Shown one piece after another: positions 31,444 to 43,021 of a stretch of 64,000 nt of DNA. How positions within the stretch are numbered: position 1 is the stretch's first letter; each line of letters opens with the position of its first letter. A program made the position numbers and the translations under genes. The notes beneath the pieces are model-generated. The model worked only from the letters and a program-made list of their open reading frames with translations. It ran no database searches and was not told the origin of the DNA. The DNA lies in contig BDDD01005788.1 of the NCBI GenBank assembly GCA_001972305.1, positions 1 to 64,000 on the forward strand, read 5' to 3'. This DNA is from Cephalotus follicularis (taxonomy: Eukaryota > Streptophyta > Magnoliopsida > Oxalidales > Cephalotaceae).

Positions 31444-32076
31444 TGATATGGAAAAATTCTTTTTTTAAGCATAAAGACACGTGCCTTTTGGAAATGACGA
31501 CAGATGTCATTCCAGGGCCTGGGCACGTGGCCTGGCACCATGTCAAAAAGGCAACAGAGGCCACCAAACCCATAGACGTGTATGCCACCATATCAACAAG
31601 GCAACAGAGGCCACCAAACCCATAGACGTGCACGCCACCATATCAACAAGGCAACAGAGGCCACCAAATCCATAGTTATGCACGCCACCACATCAAAAAG
31701 GGAAAAGGCCGCCTAATCCGGCGAAGATCAGGGGAAATGCCTCTACTCTCGAGGCATTTTCCTTAGGGACAACCATCAACTCCTGATTGGACGCTCAACA
31801 GTTACATTGGAGGTCTATAAATACTAAATCAAACGACTTCAACAAGGTCAGCCATTTTTGCACTCTAAAGAACCTAGCTTTTTCTGTGCAATTACTAACT
31901 AGAGCGTCGGAGTGTCCCCAGGAGAACAATCTCCTGGACCTTCTACCCTTGTCTTTCACTTGTGCAGGGATCATCAATCACCAAACACTCTTTCTCGGAC
32001 AGATTCCAGCGTTTCTCTAAATAAATCAAGCCCTTACACGTGGGGTGCTGTTAAAGGAAGGATTTATGCATCAACA
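31444..32076 (+). repeat. 3' LTR of Tat-like element 2
   Basis: 633 bp from TGATATGG to GCATCAACA, preceded by the purine tract AACCAGGGGGGCATA. It has three copies of the 50-bp unit (about 31541-31690) and lacks a 12-bp GTAACTGTTGAT stretch present in the 5' LTR. TATAAATA is at 31816-31823; the stem-loop CCAGGAG-AACAAT-CTCCTGG is at about 31918. Confidence 0.92.
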
Positions 32077-32081
32077 ATAAT

Positions 32082-34322
32082 ATTATATACTCTCTTTTTT
32101 TCCTCGAGTCAAAAGACTTAATCAAATGGATATATTCCTTTTGCCATTGTTAAATTTTCTTGCAAATTTGTGGTCCTTAATTTCCAATATGTTTTGTCAT
32201 TATTTTTCAGGATTTTTTTTTTCTAAATGTATGAAAATCACTTTTTTGTAGGTACCATTTAATTTAAGTGACAGGGTCTTTAACGTTAAAAATTCGATTT
32301 GTGATGAAAGTGTTTATCCATACCTATAATTGAAAGTATTCAATCTGAAAAAATTATATTATTTATAATCCATTGAAATTATTCATAAAAATGGTGAACA
32401 TCACATAAAATGATACAAAATCTAGTATCACCATTTTTATTTTATTTTTTTTGCCATGGTGTCAACAGGCATGTCCAAATCTGAAATCACTAAAGAAGAG
32501 TTTTATGTAGAGAAGAAAAAACATGATGGGACCATACACTTCAAACCAAATTCTTGTTCATTGAAGGATTATAGGGAGTTGTTTGTCCTAACTCCTGGTG
32601 GTGCTATAAAACTATCAAGCTACAATCAAAATAATGGTAAAAGCCTACATGAAAGAGTTGACTCCTGACATTTGACAAATGCACCCTACCTACAATGTGA
32701 GGTTTATTTTGAAAATGTGAACTTTTTGATCGACAAAACGACAAAAAAGGCCTTCATTTTTCAATAGGTTGTTGGTTAATTAGACACCTATTGAATTAAA
32801 AACCTAGTGATAGTTCATGCAATTGAGTCTATTACTATTAGATAGTCGTCATATAATTGAAGTCTAAAAGATACAGTTAGTCCCACTTTAACTATAATAA
32901 TGTTGAATTTGCATTTAAAATGCCGGGAATTTGGTAAGTGAATAACAAGTTTAGAGTATAAAATTATAGTACCTAAATAGCTTTGTATAGTAGCCGAAAG
33001 TAACCCAAGTAGGGTTGAAAAACATTTGTGAAGGTGAAAACCTATGCTTACTTCTTTCTTTTTTTTGATAAAAGAAAACCAATGCGTACTGATGTATTAA
33101 TTTAATTTTATAGTATATCCCACCCAAAAAATGTTCCAAACTGTTTTTTTTTATAAATAAGGTTAATATTATAAATTGCCAACATTAAGAGTTACATGGA
33201 AAAATACGTAAATTATCATGTCAGACACACTCAACAATAGAGTCTTTAGCAAAAAAAGTTGTTACATATACCGACTTATTATCTTCTCTACAAATATAAC
33301 AAAGGTTGTAAACATAAAAAACTAGTTTAAACTTTTTAATATCTTCCACTATGTTTTCATAAGATGTCTGATATAACTATCATCGCATCTGATTCCACAA
33401 TCAAACTTTGTGACCCTAACCGTATCCTGCAAATCATGCCGTAATAAAACAGAAAGACTTTGATTATTGATGGGTTAGCTTACTAAAAAAATAATAATTT
33501 AATTGTGAAATTAACGATAGTGATTTTCCACAATATATTTAATTTTCTTCCAAAAGAAAAGGTATATAGAAGTTTTCTTAGAGACTTGTTTGCTAACTTC
33601 TGGAAAAAAAAAAACAACAACAACAACAACGACAACTTGCAATAAAATAAAACGGGAATAATGCAATATTATGTAAGAATATGAACCACGTTCAAGTCTT
33701 GAGGCTACTTTTGGAAGACCTTAGCAGATGATATATTATTGCAGATCTTTGTATTGTTTTTGACATTAGTTTTTCGATTGACATTTCATTCTATGGAACC
33801 TAGTATATTGTGATTTATACCTATACAATTCTTTATATAAACACCTTAATTTAAACGAGAATCCACACATCCGGCAAAACTGTAGAATCACTCAACTGTC
33901 TATTGAATAAGAATTTTAATAAGTTAAAAGTAATTCACCATATGCTTAACCGTTATATCAACTGCGGGTTAAGTATATAACAGTTAATACCAATTCGCAA
34001 AGGCATCAATGCCATTCACTAAAAGAATTCAATGCATAAATGTTGTCATATATTCTTAGCATATCATAATCAGAGAACAAATTGAATGCCGAAATCTTGC
34101 TTGCACATGGTGGTGACAAACACCAAGTTTTTAGTTAGTGGAGGTGCCATTCTATTTGGATCAGCCACTCAATAATTGCACCCACTAATTAAATTTTTGC
34201 CTAGAGTTAAACAACCACTACTTTCATTTCTTCAATAAATGGGATAATACACACCAAACCCAAAAGAAAATCACAATATTAATAATGAGACTCTCGTCAT
34301 ACAAATATATACTTGTGTTTTA
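32082..34322. other. AT-rich spacer without recognised genes
   Basis: Low-complexity AT-rich DNA. A 70-codon ORF at 32456-32668 (+) has no motif I recognise. A CAA microsatellite lies at about 33610-33634. Near 33948-33990, TTAACCGTTATAT and ATATAACAGTTAA form a short imperfect inverted repeat. Confidence 0.6.
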
Positions 34323-34327
34323 GGTTT

Positions 34328-34822
34328 TGTTGATACAAGCATTATTCCTTTAACAGTATCCTACGTGGAGTATTTTGATTTGTTGGAGGAAACGTTGTAA
34401 TATGCCCTAGAAGAAAGATGGAATGGTGATTATCCCTGCACAAGTGGAACGAATACGTTGAAGGTCCAGGAGGTTGTTCTCCTGGGGACACTCCGACGCT
34501 CAAGTTAGACAATGCACAGGAAGATATAGGTTCTTTTGTATGCAAAAATGGTCGACCCCATTAATGCCGTTGATTCTAATATTTATAGGCCTTGATTGTA
34601 AGTACTGAGCATGAGAATCGAAACTAATGTGTATCCCCTAAGGAAATGCCCGAGGATCACGGGCATAACCCTGATCTCCACTGGATTTGGTGCTTGTATT
34701 TCTATTAAACGCAATTCGTTGGTTGGTAACGTCTGACCACGTGCTAGGGTCTCTGAATGACACATGTTTCAATTGCTTGAGGACACGTGACAGAATTTGT
34801 GGGCTAACTTTTACCCACATCA
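34328..34822 (-). repeat. 3' LTR of Tat-like element 3
   Basis: 495 bp; on the minus strand from TGATGTGGGTAAAAG to GCTTGTATCAACA. Preceded by the purine tract CCAGGGGGGTTA. TATAAATA (minus) at 34580-34587 and the CCAGGAG...CTCCTGG stem-loop near 34470 match the other LTRs. Confidence 0.88.
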
Positions 34823-35165
34823 TAACCCCCCTGGTCCCCATGTTTTGGGCTTGTCAGGGGATAAGGAGCATACATAGTCTGGATCCAAGATTGGGGCCTG
34901 TTGCCCATGGATGAGGAGAACTTGAACTTCCGTTGGGCCTGATAGTTTGGCCCAAGGTGGCCAATAATGGCTGCAAGACAAATGCTCCCCCTATTCTTTA
35001 ATTTTCAAATTAATGCTCATCATTGCGCCAAAGTTGAAGGGATATTACACACCTGACGCTTCGATGCCCACGCACAACCCTTCGTATTTAGCACCTGACG
35101 GGACAGGGTGATCTCCACCGTTGAGATCAAAAGGAAACTAAAATCCTGGATGCCTTCCCCGGTTC

Positions 35166-35173
35166 TTTAAATA
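35166..35173 (+). promoter_or_regulatory. TATA box of antisense gene, element 3
   Basis: TTTAAATA, with CTTTACG about 25 bp downstream, aligns with the TATA regions in the two other copies. The antisense ATG follows at 35398. Confidence 0.6.
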
Positions 35174-36322
35174 CTTCTTCCCCATGATTGGGATTTCTTT
35201 ACGCTTTCTTGCTTTTTAGAAACCCGAGATCTCTTGTCTCTTGCTCCCCTAATACTCAAGCTTAACTTCTTTGTTTTTTTCTTCGCCCAAGCTTTTAGGT
35301 GATTCGATTTCTTCAAACTGTTCTCATTTTTTGTTTAGATCCCCCCAACATTTCACATGTTCACTGCCTCTTCGTCTTCCTCTCTCCGAAAGCTCCATGT
35401 CCAGAATTAAGCAAACCAGGAGGTTGGTTGGACGTCCCGAGGTGGTAGCCCAGGCGTCAACGGGGATTACCATAGATGAGCGTCCCTTTGATATGGAGGT
35501 GGAGATGGTAGCGGCCGCTGCCGGGAATCCCAACGTTGAGGCAACAGAGGTCAGGGTTCAAGTCTTTAGGACCAATTTTGACCGAACCAAAATAGTCCCG
35601 AGGAAGTTGGCAAAGCTGGTAAGGGATTACTCCATCCTTGGCAGTTTAGATTTCGAGATCCCCTCCAATCCCAAGGTGGTCACGGAGAGCCAACCGGGCT
35701 ATTTTGTGGTGTTCCAAGATGCTCTGGAGTACGGATTGAGGCTTCCACTGCCTCCCTTTGCCAAGACCATCCTCGACTATTACCAAATCCACCCCGTGGC
35801 ACTCCAAGCGCAGTCCTAGGGGTTTATAATTGGATTCCTAGTGAGGTGCTTGGAGTCCGGGGTGACCGCCACGGTGAACCTATTCAAAGAGTTCCATATC
35901 TTGAACGCCTCCCCCCAAAAAATGATGTTATTACCTCAAAGCCCGTCTAAGGATGGTCAGGTTGTTGGCCGAGAACACTAAGACGGTCAAGAGCTGGAGG
36001 GAGAGGTACTTCATGGTCAAGAACCTCCATGGCTTCATCCCTTGCCCCTGGAGTGATTCCCTAGACACGATAGGCCTAAACCAGAGGACGACCTTGACCT
36101 CAGCCAAGAAAACTGACCTAGGAAAGCTTCTGGTTCTTGCCCCCGAGGACGTGGCGGTGGTGGTCTTTGAGATCCGCCTGCAGAGCCTTGGGCTGAGCAT
36201 GTTCCCAGGCCGTAGGTCTAACCTGGATTTGGCCGTAGAGACCCCCTTGGGGATTGTGAGAGAGGGGGACCAGGATACCCGAGGTGAACTTGCATCCTCA
36301 TATATCGTTGAAGGGGAGAGTC

Positions 36323-36414
36323 GTACTTTGCTTTCCCCTGCAGTCTTATATTTATTTTTACTTCATTATTTGTTCTTGATGTGTTACTAACCATTTCCTT
36401 GTGATCCCCTACAG
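36323..36414 (+). other. Intron 1 of antisense gene, element 3 (92 bp)
   Basis: Donor GAGAGTC|GTACTT, perfect branch point TACTAAC about 25 bp before acceptor CCCCTACAG|AGATGG. Phase 1; same length as in element 1. Confidence 0.75.
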
Positions 36415-37103
36415 AGATGGAAAATCATGAATCAACAATGGATATTGTCAGGGCTGCCTGGGGACAAGTCAGGGTTATGGACCATGAGGAACAAAGACAA
36501 GAGGCTCTGAGGAAGAAAAAAGCCCTTGAAAGGAGAAGGGACCTTGAAAAAACAACTGTCGGGGCACAAAGGGGGGCCGCCAAGGTGGCTGCGGATAAAG
36601 CCAGGGCTAAGGAGCTTGCCCGGAAGAGTGCAGATGAGGAGAGGGCCAGGGCTGAGGCAGCCGAGGTGCGTGATCCGAAAGATGCCAAGGAGGCAAGGGC
36701 TAGAGTTGAGGTGGACAAGGAAGTTCAGGCCTGGATTGCTAAGGAGGTGAGGGCCGCGGAGGCCAGAGCTTTGGAAACAAGGACCGAGGTTGCTTTGGGC
36801 AAACGGCCTGCTGTTGATGAGCTCGTCCATCCTTCAAGGAGGCAGAGGACAAAGGAGAGAGATGCTCCTAGGGACGAGCCCAAAAAGGAGGGCTCCCAGG
36901 ACCCTGCCCTCACTTACCCTGCCAAGGATATGGAGAAGATCGGCAAGGTCCTCAAAGCTCTTGGCGGGTCAGGGGTGAACCTGAAAATGTCGGGGTTCGC
37001 CATTACGCTGGGCAAGGCTGGTCCATTTCCCCATGAGTTAGAAGTGAGGGGAGATTGGGACGCTTGCCATCTTTGGACTCACCTCTTCCAGAGTTACTTC
37101 AGG

Positions 37104-37178
37104 GTTAGTAAGATTTTTCTAACCTTTTGATATTATTGGATCCTCTATCTTCCTTTAACTGTGCATTCCCCTTTTCAG
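37104..37178 (+). other. Intron 2 of antisense gene, element 3 (75 bp)
   Basis: Donor CAGG|GTTAGTAAG, T-rich interior with TCTAACC, acceptor CCCTTTTCAG|CTCATGAACG. Phase 0. Confidence 0.75.
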
Positions 37179-38123
37179 CTCATGAACGATGTCCAGCTTG
37201 CAATGGAGAGGACTGACTAGGAGAGGGCCCTGCTTGAGCAACTTGGGGCTGAAAATGTTGAGATTAAGAGGCAGCAGGTCGTGCTACTGGCCCAACTCGA
37301 TGATATGATCGGGGTCCAGGAGAGCATTACTGCTGAGAAGGATAAAGGCCTTCAAGATCTGGCGAGGGAGAAGAAGATAAGGCTGGCTACAGCCAACCAA
37401 GTTGATCTCCTTGAAAAGAAATTGAAGGACTACGACGAGAGGCTCAACAAGCACCAGGAACTCGAGGGAGCCCAGACCAGAGCTACCGTGGAGAGGGCCG
37501 TTCTTGACTTCAAGGCTTCCACAGAGTTCTGAGAGGCTGAGGACAGGATCGTGGAGAACTTCAAAGCTTCAGTGGAGTTTCAGGATGCTGTGGACAAGGC
37601 TGTGGACAACTTCAAGGCCTCTGAGGATTTTAACAAAGAGGTCCTCAAGAAGTCCTCGGTCCTTTTTCGCTGGGGATTTTATTCCTATCGAAATATGGTC
37701 GAATACCCTCCTGAGCTTCCGTTGGAGTCGATCATTTGCGGACCCTCGGTGGCAGACTATGACTTTTCCTGAAGGCATCAACAAAGCTGAGGAATAGGCT
37801 TTCCGGGCCCATGACGAGGAGCAAGATCAATCCTTGGACCTAAGGTGGTCGTCCAATAGTCGTGACATAGTTACTTTTACAGCCCCTGCTGAGGAAGAGA
37901 ACCTTGGGACTTTGGACATGGAGCCTGTTTCTTGTATAGTGGCAGAGGACTCAGCTCCTGAGCACTTAGCCGTGGATCCTACTGCATCTATGTCCGAGGA
38001 ACATCATCATGAGTCTATGGCTGAGGGTTCCCCACCTCTACCTACTGATCCAAGGACTGAGGATCCTCCCCCGCCTCCTCCGGCAGAAGAAGATGCTCTA
38101 TCACCTCCTCCAATACTAGAATA

Positions 38124-39199
38124 GCTTTTTCTTTGTTTTTGCCTTGTAATTTGTATTGTTTCTGCAATGTACATATTTCTTATTGATCTATAAATGAATA
38201 CTTTGGCACCTCGAGTGTTCTTTACTTTCTGCTTTATTTGTGTTGTGTGCTTTGAACACTCGTGCCCTGATTGATATTTGCAATCTCATTAGGATAATTG
38301 AACATGAGTAGTAGAAACTGAGCACCCAAGTATATCATTGTTCCCCTGGGGGATTTTGTCATAGTCTAACTCTTTCTCCCCGGGCTTTCTTTGCTCTTGT
38401 TGCATTGCAAGTTATGCCTGAGCTCTTCTCAGACGTTTACAATTTCGTTAGGAAATCAAATTTAATCTAACTTATAAACTTTATAATATTGCCTTGCAAC
38501 TTTCAGGCCTTATTACCCAAACTTCATAGTCCCCTTAAGACACATTATTTCAAAGGCGCTTAGGCAAAAAGGCTTAATTTTTACGAGTTCTGGTGTGTTC
38601 GTAGACCAAGTTTTAGGTCTGCTCGGGCAAGTTCCCATGGGTTTGCCAAGCAGGGTCTCGGCTGGTCCGTTATAGTTTAGACCAGGTCACCTGAGCTTAC
38701 AGTCCACGTAGGGACACTTGTTTCAAAGTGCTCAGTCCAACGAACTTGATCGTTGCGAGTTCCTATGGATTCACCTCTCAATACACGATTTTAGGTCTGG
38801 TATGGCAAAGAAATGTTGGCCGGTGCTTGCTCCCTTGGGAGTCTTGTTGCTTCATTATAAGTCTTTTGTGTGTATAGTTTTAGGTGCTCCTCGGGGGGAG
38901 TATTTGAGTGCTCCCCTGGAGGAGGCTTTGGATCTTCCCCTGGAGGAGGCTTTGGATCTTCCCCTGGGGGAGGCCTTGGGTGCTCCTCTGGGGGAGGCTT
39001 TGTTGAGTTGAGACACCCTTATATTGAGGCTTCTTAGTTGAGGGTATTGATCAGTGACTGTTCAGAAGTTTAAGGACATGAACATTGAGCCTCCGATCCC
39101 TTGCAAACTTGGAACTATGATCTTTGCACATATGTTTTGAAGAAAAATTCAACTTTATTGACATTTCAAATTTTGTACAGCTTACAAAGAATCATTGGT
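38124..39199. other. 3' flank of antisense gene and convergence zone, element 3
   Basis: After the stop comes a T-rich stretch and AATGAATAC near 38193, aligned with the AATAAA region of element 1. Conserved spacer follows at 38680-38790. At 38888-39005 lie 4-5 units of the G/C palindromic repeat (GCTCCCCTGGAGGAGGC type), far fewer than in element 2. The end of integrase (minus strand) is reached at about 39200. Confidence 0.6.
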
Positions 39200-40277
39200 A
39201 GTACTTCCTCAGATGCTCGGTATTCCAAGTTCTGGCAATCTCCCTGCCCCCCAGAGTTTCAAGTTTGAATGTCCCTGGACGGAGCACTCTCTTGACCTTG
39301 TATGGCCTTTCCCAGGTAGTGGCTAATTTTTCTCTGGTACCGAATGGATCCTCAATAGTTGAGTTGCATAGGACTAGATCTCCTTACCTTAGTGGTCGGG
39401 GGCTGACCCTTTTGTTATAGTAACGGCTCACTCTTTGTTGGTAGGCGGCAACTCTGATGGCGGCCTTATCTCTGAGCTATTCTACTTAATCAAAGAGGCA
39501 TCTAAGTCCTTCTTCATTGTTCTCTTTAGTGAAGTTCACAACCCTTGGTGACTGGATACCAATTTCCACCGGTATCATAGCTTCAGCTCCAAAGCAAAGG
39601 CTGTATGGGGACTTACCAGTTGTGGTCCGAGGAGTGGTTCGATACGCCCATAGTACACTTGGTAGCTCCTCTGTCCATTTTCCTTTGTTGTCTTCAAGGC
39701 ACTTCTTCAATACTGAGATGATTTCTCTATTGATCACCTCCGCTTGACCATTACTCTGAGGGTAGGCTACTGAAACAAGTCTATACTCTATTCTCCACTC
39801 TTTATGAAAGTCACAGAATGCTTGGAAATCAAACTGTTTATCATTGACTGAGACTATTATCCTCGGGACTCCAAATATACAGATGATGGACTTCCATACA
39901 AAGCTTTCCGTGTTCTTTTCTGTGATCGTGATCAGGGGTTCTGCTTCTACCCACTTGGTGAAGTATTCCACCGCCACAATGAGAAATTTTCTCTGCCCTG
40001 TTGCCATCGGTAAAGGTCCAACGAAGTCCATCCCCCACTGTGCAAAGGGCCAGGGAGCCGTGATAGATGTCAAAGGTTCTGAGGGTCTCCTGCTTATGTT
40101 GACGTTCCTCTGGCACCTATCACACTTTCTCACAAAGTCTATGGCATTCTGGTGCATGATTGGCCAAAAATAGCCCTGCCTCAGCAGTTTGTAGGATAAG
40201 GTTTTGCCTCCCGTGTGATTGCCACAGATTCCTTCGTGAACCTCCCTTAGAGCATAATTGACCCCCGGGGGAGTCAT
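39200..40277 (-). pseudogene. pol: Tat-like integrase
   Basis: The His2Cys2 zinc finger is seen as V-H-E-G-I-C-G-N-H and C-D-R-C-Q. The core has GMDFVGPL (first Asp), then V-N-D-K-Q-F-D where the family has S-D-N-G-x-Q-F, so the second catalytic Asp is lost or displaced. NGQAEVINREI supplies Glu, and LWAYRTTPRTTTGKSP follows. After a stop at 39486 the GPY/F-like C-terminal module (RPGTFKLETLGG) continues to about 39200 with further stops. The enzyme would insert cDNA into the chromosome; this copy should be inactive. Confidence 0.85.
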
Positions 40278-40325
40278 ACACCTCAGGCAAGGATATGAAA
40301 ATGACTTTTTGTAGAGAATTCCATC

Positions 40326-41034
40326 TCATAGGGTGAATCTGTTAGCTCTGTATACCAGCTTCCTGGCCTCCAAGGGGTCCTCGAACAGAATCCCATTCCT
40401 CAGCCAGTTGATAAATGGGGTCATCCAGTTTGGCTCCTGTGGTAGGTCTATGTCCATCACATCTACTTCAGAGATGATGGGCCTGTCCAAGTAGTCTACT
40501 AGCACTGTTTGATTTTTTTCCAGCTCCTCCGCCGTGGCTAGTTTTGATAACTGGTCTGCTTGGGCGTTTTCTGCTCTGGGAACTTTCACAACTCTTAGAA
40601 CTTCGAAAGATGACTTCAAACTCTAGAAGTGTGATAAGAACTTGTCCATTGAGTCTTCTCGGGCTTCAACTCTCCACTTGCCAAGACCATCACTAGCTAA
40701 GAATCACTGAAGGCTTATATCTTTTGCACCTCCAAGTGCTTTTCAATTGTCAGCCCGGCTATCAGACCTTCCCACTCAGCTTCGTTGTTCGTAGCTTTAA
40801 ATCTAAACCTTAGAGCATATTCCAACGCCCAACAATATGGGCTCGTTAATACCAGCCCTACTTCACTGCAGTGATCCAGGAAGAGCCATCCACTAACAAT
40901 TTCGATAACCCCCTCTCACTTTCAGAGGGGTCCTCCTCCATACACTCCGTGGGTGTATTATCTCCAACAAAGTTGGCCAGGACCTGTGATTTGATTCCTG
41001 GCCTGGCTTCGAATTTCACATCATACTCGTCTAT
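40326..41034 (-). pseudogene. pol: Tat-like RNase H and linker to integrase
   Basis: Translating the minus strand gives Y-D-V-K-F-E-A-R-P-G-I-K-S-Q-V-L-A-N-F, L-V-D-G-S-S and N-N-E-A-E-W-E-G-L-I-A-G-L, standard for RNase H of this group. The end is V-K-V-P-R-A-E-N-A-Q-A-D-Q-L-S-K-L-A. Several stops occur between 40620 and 41035; 40326-40619 is open. It would degrade the RNA strand during reverse transcription. Confidence 0.75.
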
Positions 41035-42337
41035 TTAGACTGACCACTTGATTAATCTTCCTGAGGTGTCAGGCTTTGCTAGAACTTGTTTGAGTGGTTT
41101 GTCAGTCAGAACCTTGATTGTATGGGCTTGAAAATATGACCTTAATTTTCTGGCTGCTATGATCAGAGCATAGGAAAATTTTTCTACCTCTGGGTATTTC
41201 CCCTCAACGTCATTTAAGGCCTTGCTTACGTAGTATACCGGCCTTTGTACTTTCTCCTCCTCCATGACTAGCACTGCACTCACTGCGCCCGAGGTGGCCA
41301 CAAGGTACAAATACAAGTCTTCCCCATCCTTAGGTTTTGAGATCAGAGGAGGGGAAGCCAAATATTCCCTTAATTTATCGAATGCTACTTGATATTCGTC
41401 GGACCAAGAAAATCCCTTGGGATCCCTAAGCACCTTGAAGAATGGGAGACACTTCTCTGCTGACTTTGAAACAAACCTGCTCAGGGCTGCTATCTTTCCA
41501 TTCAGCTTTTGAACATTCCTGATGGTCTGGGGAGGCCTCATACTCTGAACTGCTAATATCTTCTCTGAGTTGGCCTCTATTCCTCTGCTTGAGACCATGA
41601 ACCCGAGGAACTTACCAGAGGTGACCCCAAAAGTACACTTAGAAGGATTGAGTTTCATTTTGTATTTTCTCAGTACCTCAAATGTTTCCTCTAAGTCTTT
41701 AATGTGAGGGTTCCTTGCTGGCGTTTTGACGAGCATGTCGTCAATGTAAACCTTCATGTTTCTTCCGATCTGAGGTTCAAAGATCTTGTTGACCAGTCGT
41801 TGGTAAGTTGCCCCTACATTCTTCAACCCAAAGGGCATAACCTTGTAGCAATACATCCCCCGGTCTGTGATGAAAGCTGTCTTGCTCTCGTCGTGGTCTC
41901 AAGAAGCTTAACATTCTGTACCCCGAGTATGCATCCAAGAAGCTTAACATTCTGTACCTTGAGGTTGCATCCACCAACTGATCGATTTTGGGGAGAGGAA
42001 AGTGATCCTTGGGACAGGCTTTGTTGAGGTCCGTGAAGTCAATACACATCCTCCACTTTCCATTTACTTTTTTGACTATGACTGGATTCACCAACCAATC
42101 TGAGTAATGCACCTCCCTGATGAATTTTTCTTGCAGTAGCTTGCTCACTTCTTCGGCTATCACCTGCTGCCTCTCAGGAGTGAAGTTCATTTTTTTTGGC
42201 CTAGTCAGAGGCCTCATTGGATCCACACTTAGCTTGTGAACCATTACATTTGGGCTGATCCCAGTGACCTCCTCTGCCAACCAGAAAAATACATCTCTGT
42301 TATTTTGGAGGAATGTTATTAATTCCCCATTCTCCAC
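41035..42337 (-). pseudogene. pol: Tat-like reverse transcriptase, local duplication
   Basis: The N-terminal part (41777-42337) has V-H-K-L-S-V-D-P, K-F-I-R-E-V-H-Y-S-D-W-L-V-N-P-V-I-V-K-K and DFTDLNKACPKDHFPLP. The second part (41035-41856) has M-P-F-G-L-K-N-V-G-A-T-Y-Q-R, the catalytic YIDDMLVK box and the thumb region. Between them, LDAYSGY is followed by R-M-L-S-F-L a second time where the family continues to the active-site region. The cause is a duplicated 22-bp segment (41901-41922 and 41937-41958) that also shifts the frame. The first catalytic Asp (in LDAYSGY) is present. Confidence 0.87.
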
Positions 42338-42526
42338 CTCCCCAAGCTGTGAGCCAACTTGGAAAACTCTTTCAGTATTTCCCTATTCCAAGGGCACTTG
42401 GATCACATCCTTAATAGGCTGTGGACGCTCCGGTTCCACGTCCCCTCTAAGTTCCACATTTGTAATAGGAAGTACATTTTCCTTCCCTTTATCCATTATG
42501 GCAGTTTTGTAGCACTGCCTTGCCAC

Positions 42527-43021
42527 CTATTGATCTCCCCTGGCTTCCCCCAGGCCAAACCTTGTAGGAAACTTCATCAATAAGTGCCTTGTGGACAGTA
42601 TCACCTCCATCAGGTTCAGGCCTGGTCGCCCAATTATCGCATTGTATGGGCTTGGTGTGTTCACCACCAGGAATGTCATCTGTACCTGGGTCTGGCGTGG
42701 GGTCATGCCTGTAACCACGGACAGTTCGATGGATCCCAGAGGACGGACCATCTCCCCTGCAAAGCCCACCAGTGGGGTTTTCATGAGTATGAGCTGGTCG
42801 GTTGGTACCTTTAGCTGATCAAATGCATGTTTGTACAATATATCGGCCGAGATTCCGCTATCAATAAGAATTCTCTTCATAGTGAAAAGTTTCACCAGGC
42901 GAGTAACCACCATTGGATCATCATGAGGGAGACGTACTCCCTCGTAGTCTGCCTCGGAGAAGGATATCGCCTCCTCATCTCCAACTGTTTTCAACCTTTT
43001 GCTATGCTGAATTTGTTGCAC
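42527..43021 (-). pseudogene. pol: Tat-like aspartic protease, active-site variant
   Basis: The domain matches that of element 2 (F-S-E-A-D-Y-E-G-V-R-L-P-H-D-D-P; T-P-L-V-G-F-A-G-E-M; Y-N-A-I-I-G-R-P-G-L-N). The catalytic box reads LIDSGISADIL, with Ile for the usual Ser after DSG. Open for 164 codons, then a stop near 42527 before RT. Confidence 0.83.

Larger units (their letters stand above)
18185..32076 (+). mobile_element. Tat-like Ty3/gypsy element 2, non-autonomous, complete ends
   Basis: Bounded by LTRs and an exact 5-bp duplication ATAAT (18180-18184 and 32077-32081); length 13,892 bp. Order on the + strand: LTR, primer binding site, gag, [solo LTR 20600-22987], protease, remnant of the integrase end, tandem repeats, antisense gene (minus strand, with solo LTR 26026-28670), purine tract (ending 31443) and LTR. 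Compared with element 3, about 3 kb carrying RT, RNase H and most of integrase is missing between about 23705 and 23725. Lineage is assigned from gag type, primer site and the antisense gene. Confidence 0.92.
35398..38123 (+). pseudogene. Antisense ORF of Tat element 3 (three exons, uninterrupted by TEs)
   Basis: Exons: 35398-36322, 36415-37103 and 37179-38123. The start is degenerate, MSRIKQTRR against MARTKQTKR in the other copies. Then come E-Y-G-L-R-L-P-L-P-P-F-A-K and Y-Y-Q-I-H-P (gypsy-type transposon domain). Exon 2 is rich in Arg, Ala, Glu and Lys (A-R-A-K-E-L-A-R-K-S), ending H-L-F-Q-S-Y-F-R. Exon 3 has coiled coil, (F)KASxEF repeats, GFYSYRNMVEYPPELPLESI, and an E-D-P-P-P-P tail. 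Breaks: TAG at 35817, a frameshift near 35920, TAG at 37218, TGA at 37530 and a frame change near 37769. With no insertion, this copy best shows the gene layout: about 850 codons. Splicing joins the frames exactly (E-S-Q-M-E-N at intron 1; F-R-L-M-N-D at intron 2). Confidence 0.8.

Noticed and set aside
32456-32668. 70-codon ORF as a small gene
   Set aside because: No similarity recognised, AT-rich context, no promoter or splice signals that stand out.
35299-35338. 5' UTR intron of the antisense gene (also near 14406-14456 and 30861-30897)
   Set aside because: GT...AG pairs exist in all copies, but the lengths (about 37-51 bp) are too short for plant introns, and the acceptors do not align convincingly.
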